From: Alnus glutinosa
Lineage: Eukaryota > Streptophyta > Magnoliopsida > Fagales > Betulaceae
Assembly: GCF_958979055.1 (NCBI RefSeq)
Contig: NC_084890.1
Location: 32,533,116 to 32,597,115 of the forward strand
Length of the DNA stretch: 64,000 bases
Reading direction: 5' to 3'
Numbering within the stretch: position 1 is the stretch's first letter; each line of letters begins with the position of its first letter. This document shows, in pieces, positions 1-9,025 of the stretch. The notes under the pieces are model-generated. The model was not told the DNA's origin. It did no database searches and was given only the letters and a program-made list of their open reading frames with translations. The position numbers and the translations under genes are program-made.

Positions 1-240
1 ATTCATGATTATCAATAATGACGAAATTAACGTAAATCATAGTCAACAATAAAATTCAAGCTTCCAAGTTTGTCAGCAAAGAATAGCACACATAATAACT
101 ACCACAAGTTTAAACCACAGCCTACTCAAACCAATGCCAATTCTTCTGACATATGTAAGTATCAATTAATTAGCAGGGAAAAAATAGCAAATTCTTCTGC
201 TTTTAACAATGAGAATCATTTCATAGTACTGTCCAATTTT

Positions 241-261
241 TTTTTTTTTTTTTGATAAGTA
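241..261 (-). mobile_element. Extremely truncated LINE tail with target duplication
   Basis: A run of T followed by GATAAGTA is flanked by the 17-base direct repeat TAGTACTGTCCAATTTT (224-240 and 262-278). Read on the minus strand the insert is TACTTATC plus poly-A, the usual 3' end of plant L1-type LINEs. The paralogous site near 35281 has one copy of the 17-mer and no insert, so this is a retrotransposition event later than the duplication. Confidence 0.75.
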
Positions 262-791
262 TAGTACTGTCCAATTTTCGATGAAGCATTTCAAAATTTC
301 CTTTGGTAAGTCACAGATTGAAAATAGTTTCCAATCCGTTGTAAATGCCCAATAACATCAGTTGCTGCCTTTTTTTTCTTTTATCTTTTTTTTAGGGGAT
401 ATGAGATCTTACACCTAACAACAATTTTGATTAGTAAGAAGTGTTAAAGGCCTGTTTGCACGTTCTACGAGAATAGAAATTTAAATTATCATTTTGGATA
501 TAGTTTTTCAAAAATTCATCATTATTAATTGTTGAAGTCATTATCATTATTAAAATTATGAGTTCATGAATGCCTAAAAGCGATCCTGAGGCTTCATCTT
601 ATTCTGAATAGTTCCATTCAAGCCATGGATGTGCACTTCCAATGCAATGGAGAATTAAACTGAGCTACTCAATGCTAAGGGAAAAGCAAGCATGGCTACA
701 AATAAACAAACAAACCCATTAAAGGTATTGAATGCTACAAGCTTGAATAACATCACAATTACAGTAAAAAAAACCAACAATTTCCTCATAC

Positions 792-1172
792 CGTGCAAGC
801 AATGAACGCCAAGAGAAAGAACGCTTGGTCACTCAAGCTCAACTTGGCCACCTGCGCAACATTGGCCGGAACACTGGGGCTCCCCACAGCCACATTCCAT
901 TGACTTTGTGAATTCTCATCTTCAACAAAGTCTTCACTCGGAACCTCCTCCACCCCACGATCCTTCAGTTCGGCATTCAAAGGTCTTGCGGTATGGGAAG
1001 TGCAAAGCACAACCAATCTGGATGGCTTGGACTGAGATTCCGAGGAGAGTAGGGTGGGCCAAGCAATGGGTTTTATGCAGAATACATTGGGATTCTTTCG
1101 CTTAGAGGATGTGTGCGCACAGAACGGAGCAAATGGGTGTAAGGAATTAGTGCTTATAAGAGTAGATTTCAT
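792..1172 (-). pseudogene. First coding exon of a probable plastid membrane protein (fragment, copy 1)
   Basis: This is an open frame of 127 codons on the minus strand, from an ATG at 1172 to a splice donor (ACG|GTATGAG) at 792/791. The N-terminus is rich in Ser, Thr, Lys and Arg with few acidic residues, like a chloroplast transit peptide. An acidic stretch (VEEVPSEDFVEDEN) follows, and the exon ends in a hydrophobic segment (LSDQAFFLLAFIAC). It resembles, from memory, plant plastid proteins annotated with a DUF948-like membrane domain; no search was possible. Compared with the copy at 35814-36176 it carries six extra codons (NVAQVA). The next exon would lie before base 1. Copy 2 is followed by only one further recognisable exon, so both are probably duplicated gene fragments. 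It could be a live gene if the remaining exons lie outside the window. Confidence 0.5.
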
Positions 1173-1600
1173 TGTAAATTCAGGGAATTGGGTAAATCAC
1201 CAATAATAACAATACCAATCATTGAACTTTTTGATACTACAATATTACAAGGGAATCAAGCAATGTTTAAGGTTACCCATCAACTACCACCTGAAAACAG
1301 ATTCAGGAAACAAGAAGAAGAAAAAGATAAGAAATCTGAATATGGGAAACACACAGTTTGCAAACGTGAAACATAGGACAAAAGAATTAAGAAAAGGGTT
1401 CCAAGATACAAGATTGTTTTTTGAGGAAAACACAGTAATTTAGAGCAACAATTACAAGAATTCGTGACAACACAGATAGCATCGTACCTGGAAGTGAGCA
1501 GAATTACTACCTCTACTTCATAATCTGTCTCTTGGCAGTTAAGAGGTTCTCTGCCTCGACAGGGACTACTTCAAGAGTTCAAGATGAAATGATAACCGAC
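1173..1600 (-). other. Leader of the plastid-protein fragment: 5' UTR intron and exon
   Basis: On the minus strand a good splice donor (CCAG|GTACGAT) sits at about 1488, and a possible acceptor (ATTGTAG) lies near 1236, upstream of the ATG at 1172. This suggests an untranslated first exon at roughly 1489-1590 and an intron of about 250 bases. The same layout is preserved at about 36230-36600 in copy 2. Short open frames here look accidental. Confidence 0.4.
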
Positions 1601-1925
1601 CTTGTTTTTCTTCTTTTTTTTCCCTTAAAGTAGAAACTGATCCCTCTTATTTTGGGCTTGTTCTTTACATTACATTACTGTTATCAATATTGGCCTTTAA
1701 TTTCTTGTAATTTTTAACGTCATCCTCGAGTTGGCATCTGCTTCGGTTGCTCTTAATAGTCACACCGGCTCACACGTTTTACTTTTGTGTTTAGGCCCAT
1801 CACACATGGGAGCCTTGAATTGGACAATTGTGAACCTTGGACCTGGGCTTCTCGAAATCAACAACCTCATTTAAATTTGAAAAAAAAATCATATTATTGG
1901 TTCTTGTGGTTAATTTAAAGAGCCC

Positions 1926-2020
1926 TTCTACACATCATCCACTCATCCCTCCTTCATCACCCTCTTTTCTTTAAAAAAATTTATTTTTATTAAAAAGTTG
2001 TCTCTGATGTCAATGTTTAG
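1926..2020. mobile_element. Half of a foldback Mutator-type MITE
   Basis: The stretch CATCCACTCATCCCTCC through TTTATTAAAAAGTTG and TTTAGCATTTCCC matches one arm of the 182-bp foldback element at 25336-25517. A related half is at about 36690-36765. No complete pair of ends was found here. Confidence 0.45.
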
Positions 2021-2029
2021 CATTTCCCT

Positions 2030-2300
2030 AATTTAAATTACAAATTATTTCATATGGTATCAAAATTAATTTTAAGACACTTGTGGTTGGCCTAATTTTC
2101 CAAATCGCTTCTAGAAGTCAAATTTCGTTAAATTTTTTTACAAATTCTGTTAAGCTCCAATAAGATGTCAATACGTATCACTCTTAGTAAAAAGATATAA
2201 ATATGTTAAAAAAAATAAATATATAAAACCATAAAAATTATTTTATTTTAAAAACAAAGTTTTTGAAAAAAAGAATGAGAGTGGCCGCCCACCACCCCAT
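2030..2300. repeat. Dispersed repeat ending in GGTGGCC-rich sequence
   Basis: The phrase order 'TGTGGTTGGCCTAA', 'CAAATCGCTTC', 'CAATAAGATGTCAA' and then an A/T run and GC-rich GGCCGCCC recurs at about 24370-24720 and 51055-51345. At 2300 and at 51345 the repeat abuts the same RLP codon context (GISDTIP), so both receptor remnants descend from one interrupted ancestor. No coding capacity. Confidence 0.6.
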
Positions 2301-2359
2301 AGATGGCCGGCATTTCTGACACCATTCCGCTGGAATTCTTGCTCACCTATCAGTCATTT

Positions 2360-2527
2360 GCGTTTGTCCCGCACCCCCTGCCCCACATCAACCCACCTCG
2401 CATCATCCCTCCCCGCACGGGTTCTCCCCATTATGTGCGGTTCGGGGGTGCGATTTTTGCAACTCGCAAAGGTGCGAGGCGATGCCAAAAAATGGGCATC
2501 CCCGCCCCCCATATGCTCAGCCCTAGA
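2360..2527 (-). mobile_element. GC-rich fragment of a hAT-like element
   Basis: On the minus strand this segment starts CTAGGGCTGAGCATATGG and continues with GC-rich, G-tract sequence unlike its surroundings. TAGGGNTG is a common hAT terminus, also seen at 7486. It sits between two pieces of psi-A. No second terminus or target duplication was found. Confidence 0.35.
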
Positions 2528-3195
2528 TAGGTGAAAGCTTATCGTTTTTACAAAGGTTAAGCTTAAGATCCAACTTTTTTGACGGGGATATACCTAAACA
2601 ATTATGTCTTCTTTCATGCCTTTAGGTCTTAGACCTTGCAAATAATGATTTGTTAGAGAAATCCCTCAATGCTTAGGGAACTTGAGTAAAGCAAGAAGCA
2701 TCTATCATATAAATCTGTATGACCAAATTATGGTGGTTTATAAAGGACAAGAACACGCATATAATTCAACTATTTCTCTTGTCTATTCCTTAGACCTCTC
2801 AAGTAATAATCTATCAAGAGAAATACTTGATAATATAACAAGGCTCGTAAGATTGGTCAATATGAATCTATCAATAAACCATTTGCCAGGAAAAATTCTT
2901 CAAAAAATTGGACATTTGTCCATGTTAGAATTGCTTGATCTTTCAAGAAACAAACTTTTTGGTCTTATTCCTGAAAACTTGTCTTCTTTAAATTTATTAA
3001 GTTACTTGAACTTGTCATTCAATAACTTGTTTGGAAAAATTCCATCTGGGAATCAACTATAGACACTTGGCTTGTCCAGCTATCTGAAAGAAAATAATAA
3101 TGAAATAAAAATAAAAGCGGAAACAAAATAAAATAGAGAACAAAGATTTTACGTAGTTCGGTTTATGACTTATGTCTACAGGGTAAAGCCCAAAA

Positions 3196-3198
<3 letters not shown>

Positions 3199-3246
<48 letters not shown>
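3199..3246. repeat. (AT)n microsatellite
   Basis: A pure AT dinucleotide run of 48 bases lies at the 3' end of the adjacent SINE and may have grown from its tail. Confidence 0.95.
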
Positions 3247-3249
<3 letters not shown>

Positions 3250-3340
3250 TGACATGTTTACACAAGAGGGGGGAGGGGTGATTCGAACTAGTGACCTCCG
3301 CTTCATGAGGTGTAGTCCTCAACCTATTGAGCTACCCTTA
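3247..3340 (-). mobile_element. tRNA-derived SINE, copy 1
   Basis: On the minus strand it reads GGGTAGCTCAATAGGTTGAG (A-box-like) then, about 30 bases on, GGTCACTAGTTCGAATC (B box), ending GTAAACATGTCAAAAA. This is the internal RNA polymerase III promoter layout of a tRNA-derived SINE. It matches the copy at 37476-37593, which has clear target duplications. The 5' end here is slightly truncated. Confidence 0.75.
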
Positions 3341-4199
3341 GAAATGACCTATTTATAGTTGAATGAAGCCATTAATACAATAATTACATAATCAATATGT
3401 AACCTATGAGAATTAATCAATATGTAACATATGAGAATTATGATGATAAAGCATGAGAGTTACATAATTAATATGTAACATATGAGAATTATAAGAGTAA
3501 ATAATACATTAACAAAGGTAAAATATTCTTTTGTGAACCTCCTCTTCCAACAAAGTGTCCAGGTGATTAAATCGATCCAAAAGTAATATCAAATGGTGGC
3601 AATTTTTTTTTTTTTTTTTTTTTCTAATTAAATGGTGGCAATGATGACAAGGGAATTGAGTCACTATTTTTCTATAGTAGCATGGGAGTGGGTTTTATTT
3701 TTGGATTTTGGGGAGTTTGTTGCACATTAATTGTTAAAACATCATATAGGCAAGCTTACTTTCAAAGCTTTAATAATTTGAAAGACAAAATTGCTATTCT
3801 TGTTATGTTCAAAGTTGCTCCCCAGCTAAAGAAGCTAGGTCAAGTTGGAGAGAAGTTGAGGCAAATCGATAATAGAGCTTTATTTAATTAACATGCATGA
3901 TTATTGACATCGGACAGAACTAAAATTGTTCTGACAGCATATGATAGCAGTAAAAACTATAAATTAAAAATAAAAAATGGAATTATAAAATAAATCTACC
4001 CTAAATTCAATCCTCTCCTGCATTAATTATATAATATTATGAGTTTTTCTGTTGCCATATAATATATTTCCAATCTTCCCACGCAAAGGACACACGCTAT
4101 AACACTCATAGTTCGAGAAGGCCAAGTTTATTATCTGTAAAGTCTCAGAGGCAGCAATAGTATATATTAGCAAACTTATAGCACTTTTATATATATATA

Positions 4200-4720
4200 T
4201 ATGAGAGAGAGAGGTTTGGCTATTTTTTTATTATTATTATTTTTTATAATGAAAGATCTAAATATTTCATTGATAAAAGATCATGAATATTAAGCTCTTA
4301 CATTATAAAATATAAAACTCTATAAAATCATAGCCACATGCTATGAGGTTACAAAGTCATAGATACAAATAAAATTAATTGCAATAAAGTATTATCTATG
4401 ACTTTCATCTTTCGCTAACCCATATGTACAAAAATAGTTAAATAACAGATATGCTCCGAGCAGACTAAATCTAAGACAATGGTAGCAAAATATCATAGAA
4501 AAATTTATTTAAACCAGCAGTGAGAGATAACCCCTCACATGAAAAATTCAGGCCGTGAGAGATAACCTCTCACACCTGACTAACATTCATCTCATAGATT
4601 GTCCATGAGGACAGATCTAAAGAAAAGAAAACTTTTATTTAAAGCAAAAACACAACCAGCAAATAGCAGCGGTTAGGAAGGATATGAACGGCACAACACG
4701 AAAGTAGATGGACGGATGCA
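4200..4720 (-). mobile_element. Probable retroposon 3' segment
   Basis: It starts with a T-rich run and ATGAAAGATCTAAATATTTCATTGAT, which on the minus strand is a 3' tail with a short stem. Two near copies of GTGAGAGATAACC...CTCACA follow. The whole block recurs at 37921-38376. No reading frame is kept. Assigned from tail structure only. Confidence 0.4.
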
Positions 4721-5170
4721 TAGCCACTACAAAAAAAAAAACTGACATTTTGCCACGTGGTTATAGTAGCTGGTACTGTAGTCATGTCGCAATTTCACCA
4801 TGTGGGTAGTTTACCATGTCATGATTTCGCCACGTTGGTAATTTAATACGTCATGAAATGTACCACATGGCTAATTTGCCGCGTCGCCAATTAGTGATAT
4901 GGCAAACAAATCACGTGACTAATTTTTTAATTTTTTCTTTTTCAATTTTTGAGGATTTGAAAATTTAACCATATGCTTTGTTTGCCCCGTCGCTAATTAG
5001 TGACGTATCAAATAAATCACGTGGTCAATCTTTTTTAATTTTTTTTTTTTTTTTAGATTTCAAATTTTAGCCATGTGTTTTATTTGTCACGTCGCCAATT
5101 AGTGACTAATTTTAAACTACGTGGCTAATTTCAAATGATATATTTTTTTTTTGTTCCCTCCAACGAGTTC

Positions 5171-6222
5171 CTTTTTTTTTTTTTTAAGGAAAGATCAATC
5201 TTTCATTAATCAAGGTAAGGGTACATAACACACAACCATAAAGGTTTACAAACATCACCACAATAAGGTGTATACCCAAACTGGGCCTACTGTGCTAACC
5301 ACATCACCACATCACCACAACTAGACTCAGAATTCAACAAACAGTTGCTAACCAAAAACCTAATCAACCAGAATGATGCCTACTGTGTTGACATAAGGTC
5401 TAACTACTTGATCTGGGAGTAGGTCAGCCATTCTGACAAAATAAGTGACTAGGTTTAAAACAAGCACAGAGCAAACTGTTGAAATAAACACAAAAACAAC
5501 CCAACAACTGAACACCAACACAGAAGTCGGCATCGGAGGCGCCGTCACTGTCGCCGGCGCGTGGACCACATGCGCCAACCACCAGGGACCTCCCTCTACG
5601 CCAGACGACCGCCGGAGACACCCGAAAACACCGAACACCACCAGCCACACCCTGGAAATCATGTAGTAGCCCTCACGCGCCGGTGCAGGAAGAAACCTCC
5701 CTGGCGCGTGCTGGCCACGCGCCAAGAAGGAACGCGCTACACGGCCGAAGCTGGGGGCTGTTGAACCGGAAGAGGCCGGCGACTGCCGTGGAGAGGTGCG
5801 TGTCATGAGAAACCCGCCCGAAGTAAGCAGATCTGACTCCAAATAAACACCAAGGAACAAGCGGTCAGACACTTCGATAGCGACACACCGAGAAACCGCT
5901 CCCCGACACCAAACTCCCGTGCAATCTTCTATCAAGGGACTAGCAACCACCCCCAGAAAACTGAGAGGACAAAACACCCACAACCCTAATGGCTTGAGGA
6001 CTCTTAACCTACGTAAACAAACAACACAAGAAAAAAAAAAAAACTAAAACTGAGAACCACCACCGGGAGGGAGGTGGTGCGTAGCGCCCCCCCCCCCCCC
6101 CCCCCCCCCCAACAAGCTCCTCAAAAAAGCTCTCTCTAGAAAACTCTCTGGACCTTCTCTCTCTAGAAAACTCTTTTTGACAGTTGAGGGGAGCTTTGCC
6201 TTTTGGATGGCCTTCAATGCTC
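5171..6222 (-). mobile_element. Poly-A retroposon nested in CACTA 1
   Basis: The block is bounded by the 17-base direct repeat TTCCCTCCAACGAGTTC (5154-5170 and 6223-6239) and has a T run immediately inside the left repeat, that is, a poly-A tail on the minus strand preceded by TTGATTAATGAAAGATTGATC. The interior is GC-rich and includes a C/G homopolymer of 24 bases (6087-6110). A 207-codon minus-strand frame (5360-5983) shows hydrophobic stretches but no motif I recognise. The structure fits a LINE-mobilised insert of about 1.05 kb, perhaps an internally deleted LINE or a non-autonomous retroposon. Confidence 0.8.
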
Positions 6223-6856
6223 TTCCCTCCAACGAGTTCTAGTTTCCATAAAAAAAAAAAACTTGTGTTTCCCTCAACTTATAATAATATTATTGCTTCT
6301 TTTTTTTTTCCCTCTTTCTCCTTCTTCTCGAACCTTCTTCCCCCCTTCTCTCAACAAAAACACTAAGCTAAACCCAGAGAGTGAGATCGGAGAAACCCAA
6401 AAAGAGAGAGAACCGGCGAACCAGTGAGCTGAACCCATCGGACCCGAATCTCCATGGGTCGTCGCCGGTGCACCAAGGTGTTGTATTTTCCGGTGGAGCA
6501 GAGGCGTGACTTCCGGTGGATTGTGGCCGGTTGAGCTAGGAGTAATTTCCAGCGGTTTTGGCCGGAAATCCGGCGATTTTTTGGCCGACGGATCTCCGTA
6601 CCTCCCTGACGCAACTCCGGGTCCTCCCCGTACCTCGCTGGCCCTCCTCGAACCTTGCCGGACCAGGAACTCCGGCCCTCCTTGTAACTCGCTGACCCTC
6701 GTCGGATCTGGAACTACGGCGCCGGAGATCCAGAGAGATATATAAGTTTTGAAAGAAAAAAAGAAAGAAAGAAAGAAAGAAGGAAGGAACGAAGAAGAAT
6801 TTCTTTCTTTTAATTAGATGTTAGCGACGTGGGTTAGTGGCACGCGGTTAAAAGTA

Positions 6857-6857
<1 letters not shown>

Positions 6858-6917
<60 letters not shown>
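6858..6917. repeat. (ATT)n microsatellite
   Basis: About 20 uninterrupted ATT units inside CACTA 1; the matching part of the truncated copy near 14170 has only a T run and short AAT repeats. Confidence 0.95.
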
Positions 6918-7015
6918 TTCTTTAATTTTTCTTTTAAAAAAAAATTGCATTTAGTCACATCTTAGTAGCACATGACTAAAAATGTCACGTCGCTAAATAA
7001 CCACTACATAAAATA

Positions 7016-7167
7016 GAGAAATGATTAAAACACTCACACTACACAACAATGACACAACACAAAGGCACAATGGAGTGGGGCCCACACATGGACCCCACTC
7101 GACCCCACTCCATTGTGTCTTGGTGTTGTGTCATTGTTGTGTAGTGTGAGTGTAAGGATCACTCTCC
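7016..7167. mobile_element. Mutator-type foldback MITE in CACTA 1
   Basis: The two halves form a long hairpin: ACACTCACACTACACAACA on the left against its complement on the right, meeting at GGAGTGGGGCCC / GACCCCACTCC. The 9-base direct repeat CATAAAATA flanks it (7007-7015 and 7168-7176). The related CACTA remnant has the uninterrupted site (ACATAAAATACCACATCGC near 14270). A 9-bp duplication points to the Mutator superfamily. Confidence 0.85.
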
Positions 7168-7323
7168 CATAAAATATCACGTCGCTAATTGCATTTAGTG
7201 ACAACCTAATTAAACACGTGGAACCCACGTCGTTAATGCGCGCTACGTGGTAACCCATTAGCGATGTGGATGACTCTCATCTATGTGGCTAATTGCATGT
7301 GGCTAAATTTTTTTTTTTTAGTG

Positions 7324-7477
7324 AGCGGAGATGTCAAAATTACTGATCTAGTCAAAAAACACTTACAAACAAAAGAAAAACCCAAAATGAGAGGAAGAAA
7401 GTACGTAGGAGTGGGTAGTAAGGAAAAGAGAGATGAGGAGGGAGCAAACTCCTCCCAGAAAAAAACAAGAATGTGAG
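7324..7477. other. Intergenic block right of CACTA 1
   Basis: GCGGAGATGTCAAAATTACTG through ACTCCTCCCAG also occurs after 14432 and after about 40912. It is the start of the duplicated upstream block that leads to the receptor genes. No gene seen. Confidence 0.6.
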
Positions 7478-7485
7478 GGGAAAAG

Positions 7486-8572
7486 TAGGGCTGGCAATTT
7501 TGACACGACCCGATAATCCGACACGAACATGACACGAAATTAGCGAGTTTGGGTTTACCTTAAACGGGTCGACCCGTTTATGACCCGTTTATCTTGGCTT
7601 GACGGGTCGTGTCTGGCGGGTCACCCGATTATGTTTTTTTTTTTTTAAAAAAAAAAAATTTAATATATATTTAAATTATTATTTAATTATTTATTAATTT
7701 ATTATTATTAGCTAAAATAAGAAAACAAAAACAAAAAACAAAAAAACCCTAACTTCTTCTTTTCTTTTTCATTCAACGCCGTCCCCCCCCCCCCCCCCTT
7801 CTTCTTCTTCTTCTTCTTCTTCTTCTTCTTCTTCTTCCATTTTCTTCTTCTTCTCCCAGTCTCTTTGCTGCGCCGTCGTCCTCGTCTGGTTCTTCGTTCT
7901 CGAAGCCCCAGTGCCCTACGGTCTCTCCAGTGTGTCCGTCCTTGAAGCCCCAGTGCCCTTTGCTAACTCCCTTCGCCGAGTCGCCGGTCGTGGTCTCGTT
8001 CAAGGCTTCAAGATCGGGCCTTGGTCTACAGTCCCCGACTCCCCACGCCTGAGTTCGATTGCGCCATGAAATTGAAGAGCTTGGAGGCTGAAACTCAGGG
8101 CCCTGTTTGGGCTCTAGTACGGGTACCTTTAGGTCCTCTTCAATGAATCAATATCTACTGATTCTAATTTCTACTTCAATATTTATAAGTAGGCAAAGTT
8201 TTAATTTTTGATGGATTTTGCGATCTGAATATTTGATTGTTGATTTGAATCATTTGATTTTGTTTTGATTGCTGAAAGTGAAACATTTAGTTGAAATTTG
8301 AGGTTCTGATTGTGGATTTTTTGATTTGGTTTTGAGATAATTGCTTGCCTTAGCTTTGAATGTTCAAACGGGTCGTGTCGGGTCGTGCCGACCCGATACG
8401 ACCCATTATGTTAAACGGGTTTCACGGGTCGTGTCGGGTGACCCGTGAAATAATCGTGTCGTGTCGTGTCTGGAGCTCCGACCCGTTAACATAAACGGGT
8501 CGTGTTTGGGTCTAGCTTAAACGGGTTGCGGGTCTTAACGGGTCGTGTTGGGTACCCGTTTTGCCAGCCCTA
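7486..8572. mobile_element. Non-autonomous hAT-like element 1
   Basis: The ends are inverted: TAGGGCTGGCAATTTTGACACG on the left and the complement of TAGGGCTGGCAAAACGGGTA on the right. The flanks are GGGAAAAG (7478-7485) and GGAAAAAG (8573-8580), an 8-bp duplication with one mismatch, as expected for hAT. Both ends are dense in ACGGGTCG / CGACCCGT words. The interior holds a C16 run and a (TTC)13 run (7783-7837) and some GC-rich sequence but no transposase. Confidence 0.85.
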
Positions 8573-8580
8573 GGAAAAAG

Positions 8581-9017
8581 TACCTAGGAGTAAAGAGTAG
8601 AAAGCGAAAGAGAGGAGGAGGGAGCAAACTCCTCTTAGATATTTTTTCTGAGAAATGAGGTCTACGACCGGCTAGAGAGTCTTTCAAAATCATGTAAGTT
8701 GTACCGAATTAAAATATAAGGGGGTAAGTAAGACAAAGATATTGTTTATGAGAAAAAGTTTAACGTAGGAAGTTGAATTATTGCAATTTGTATTCTTCAA
8801 CAAAAAAAAATAAAAGAATTGTTGCAAATAATTGTCATTGTAGGGCCCTTAATTACATGGAATTTGCGAATAGACGACTCCAAGCGTGGAGTCTTGGCAT
8901 TGGGATAAACTTTCAATCCCAAAGTGGACTGCAATTATTACATCTTCTTTTGAATTTATTGTGAATGAATGAAGAGATTTCTTGGATTTATACTTTTTTT
9001 TTTTTGGTAAGTTTTTG
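8581..9017. other. Duplicated upstream block with GACTCC...GGAGTC module
   Basis: Matches 14520-14930 and 41000-41560. Contains the palindromic module at 8876-8893. A T run plus GGTAAGTT at about 8993-9015, between two TTGGATTTAT words, looks like another extremely truncated minus-strand LINE tail. No gene seen. Confidence 0.55.
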
Positions 9018-9025
9018 GATTTATT

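Larger units (their letters stand above)
3085..3516. mobile_element. LTR-like insertion in psi-A
   Basis: The receptor sequence breaks after CCAGCTATC (3084) and resumes at AAGGTAA (3517). The insert begins TGAAAG and ends TTAACA, so it has TG...CA ends, and contains GATTTTACGTAGTTCGG, a phrase typical of copia LTRs. Inside are a SINE, an AT tract, and three or four copies of a unit containing ATATGTAACATATGAGAATTA (about 3390-3495). A 5-bp target duplication is not evident. psi-D keeps only its right end. Confidence 0.5.
2300..3891 (+). pseudogene. RLP pseudogene psi-A (C-terminal part, interrupted)
   Basis: This is a degraded remnant of the neighbouring LRR receptor-like genes. A small piece (GISDTIP) lies at 2308-2335. 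LRR coding sequence resumes at about 2531 with GESLSFLQRLSLRSNFFDG, passes stops and frameshifts near 2640-2690, then stays open at 2682-3062 through four or five LRRs (SLDLSSNNLS, LVNMNLSINHLPG, LELLDLSRNKLFG, YLNLSFNNLFGKIPSGNQL). It ends at a TAG where intact genes read CAA. An LTR-like piece with a SINE (3085-3516) then interrupts it. After 3540 the C-terminal cap and the transmembrane and basic tail region follow (GFIFGFWGVCCTLIVKTS), ending at 3891. A short poly-T insert at 3603-3629, bounded by AAATGGTGGCAA repeats, is shared with psi-D. Confidence 0.85.
1..4720. repeat. Segmental duplication, copy 1 (pairs with about 35052-38376)
   Basis: Base 1 onward matches 35052 onward in the same order and orientation: the plastid-protein exon, its 5' leader, the psi-A or psi-D receptor remnant, and the block beginning near 4200. 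Copy 2 lacks about 1.3 kb found here: GTTGGCCTAAT at 2088 continues into psi-A, whereas the same words at about 37040 run straight into GTAACATATGAG, which lies at about 3422 here. This copy has a small poly-T insertion at 241-261 that copy 2 lacks. The left edge is outside the window. Confidence 0.85.
4725..7323. mobile_element. Non-autonomous CACTA element 1
   Basis: The ends are CACTACAAAAAA (4725) and TTTTTTAGTG (7323), perfect CACTA termini, with a 3-bp target duplication AGC at 4722-4724 and 7324-7326. Subterminal regions carry many short degenerate repeats of the type CACGTGGCTAATT and CGTCGCTAATTAGTGACG in both orientations, as in this superfamily. The interior (about 6300-6720) is GC-rich and shared with the CACTA copy at 38381-40870 in reverse. 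No transposase frame is visible. A retroposon (5171-6222) and a foldback element (7016-7167) are nested inside. Confidence 0.88.

Noticed and set aside
2682..3062. Small intact LRR protein
   Set aside because: It is the open part of psi-A: no signal peptide, stops on both sides, and receptor similarity continues past both ends.
3280..3310. A tRNA gene, because of the GTTCGAATC box
   Set aside because: The cloverleaf cannot be completed; the sequence recurs with poly-A and target duplications at 37476, so it is a SINE.
5360..5983. 207-codon minus-strand frame as a real membrane protein gene
   Set aside because: It lies wholly inside a retroposon with exact target duplications and has no recognisable motif or intron; listed only as element content.
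7773..8003. Arginine-rich minus-strand protein
   Set aside because: Produced by the (TTC)n microsatellite and the C run inside the hAT-like element.
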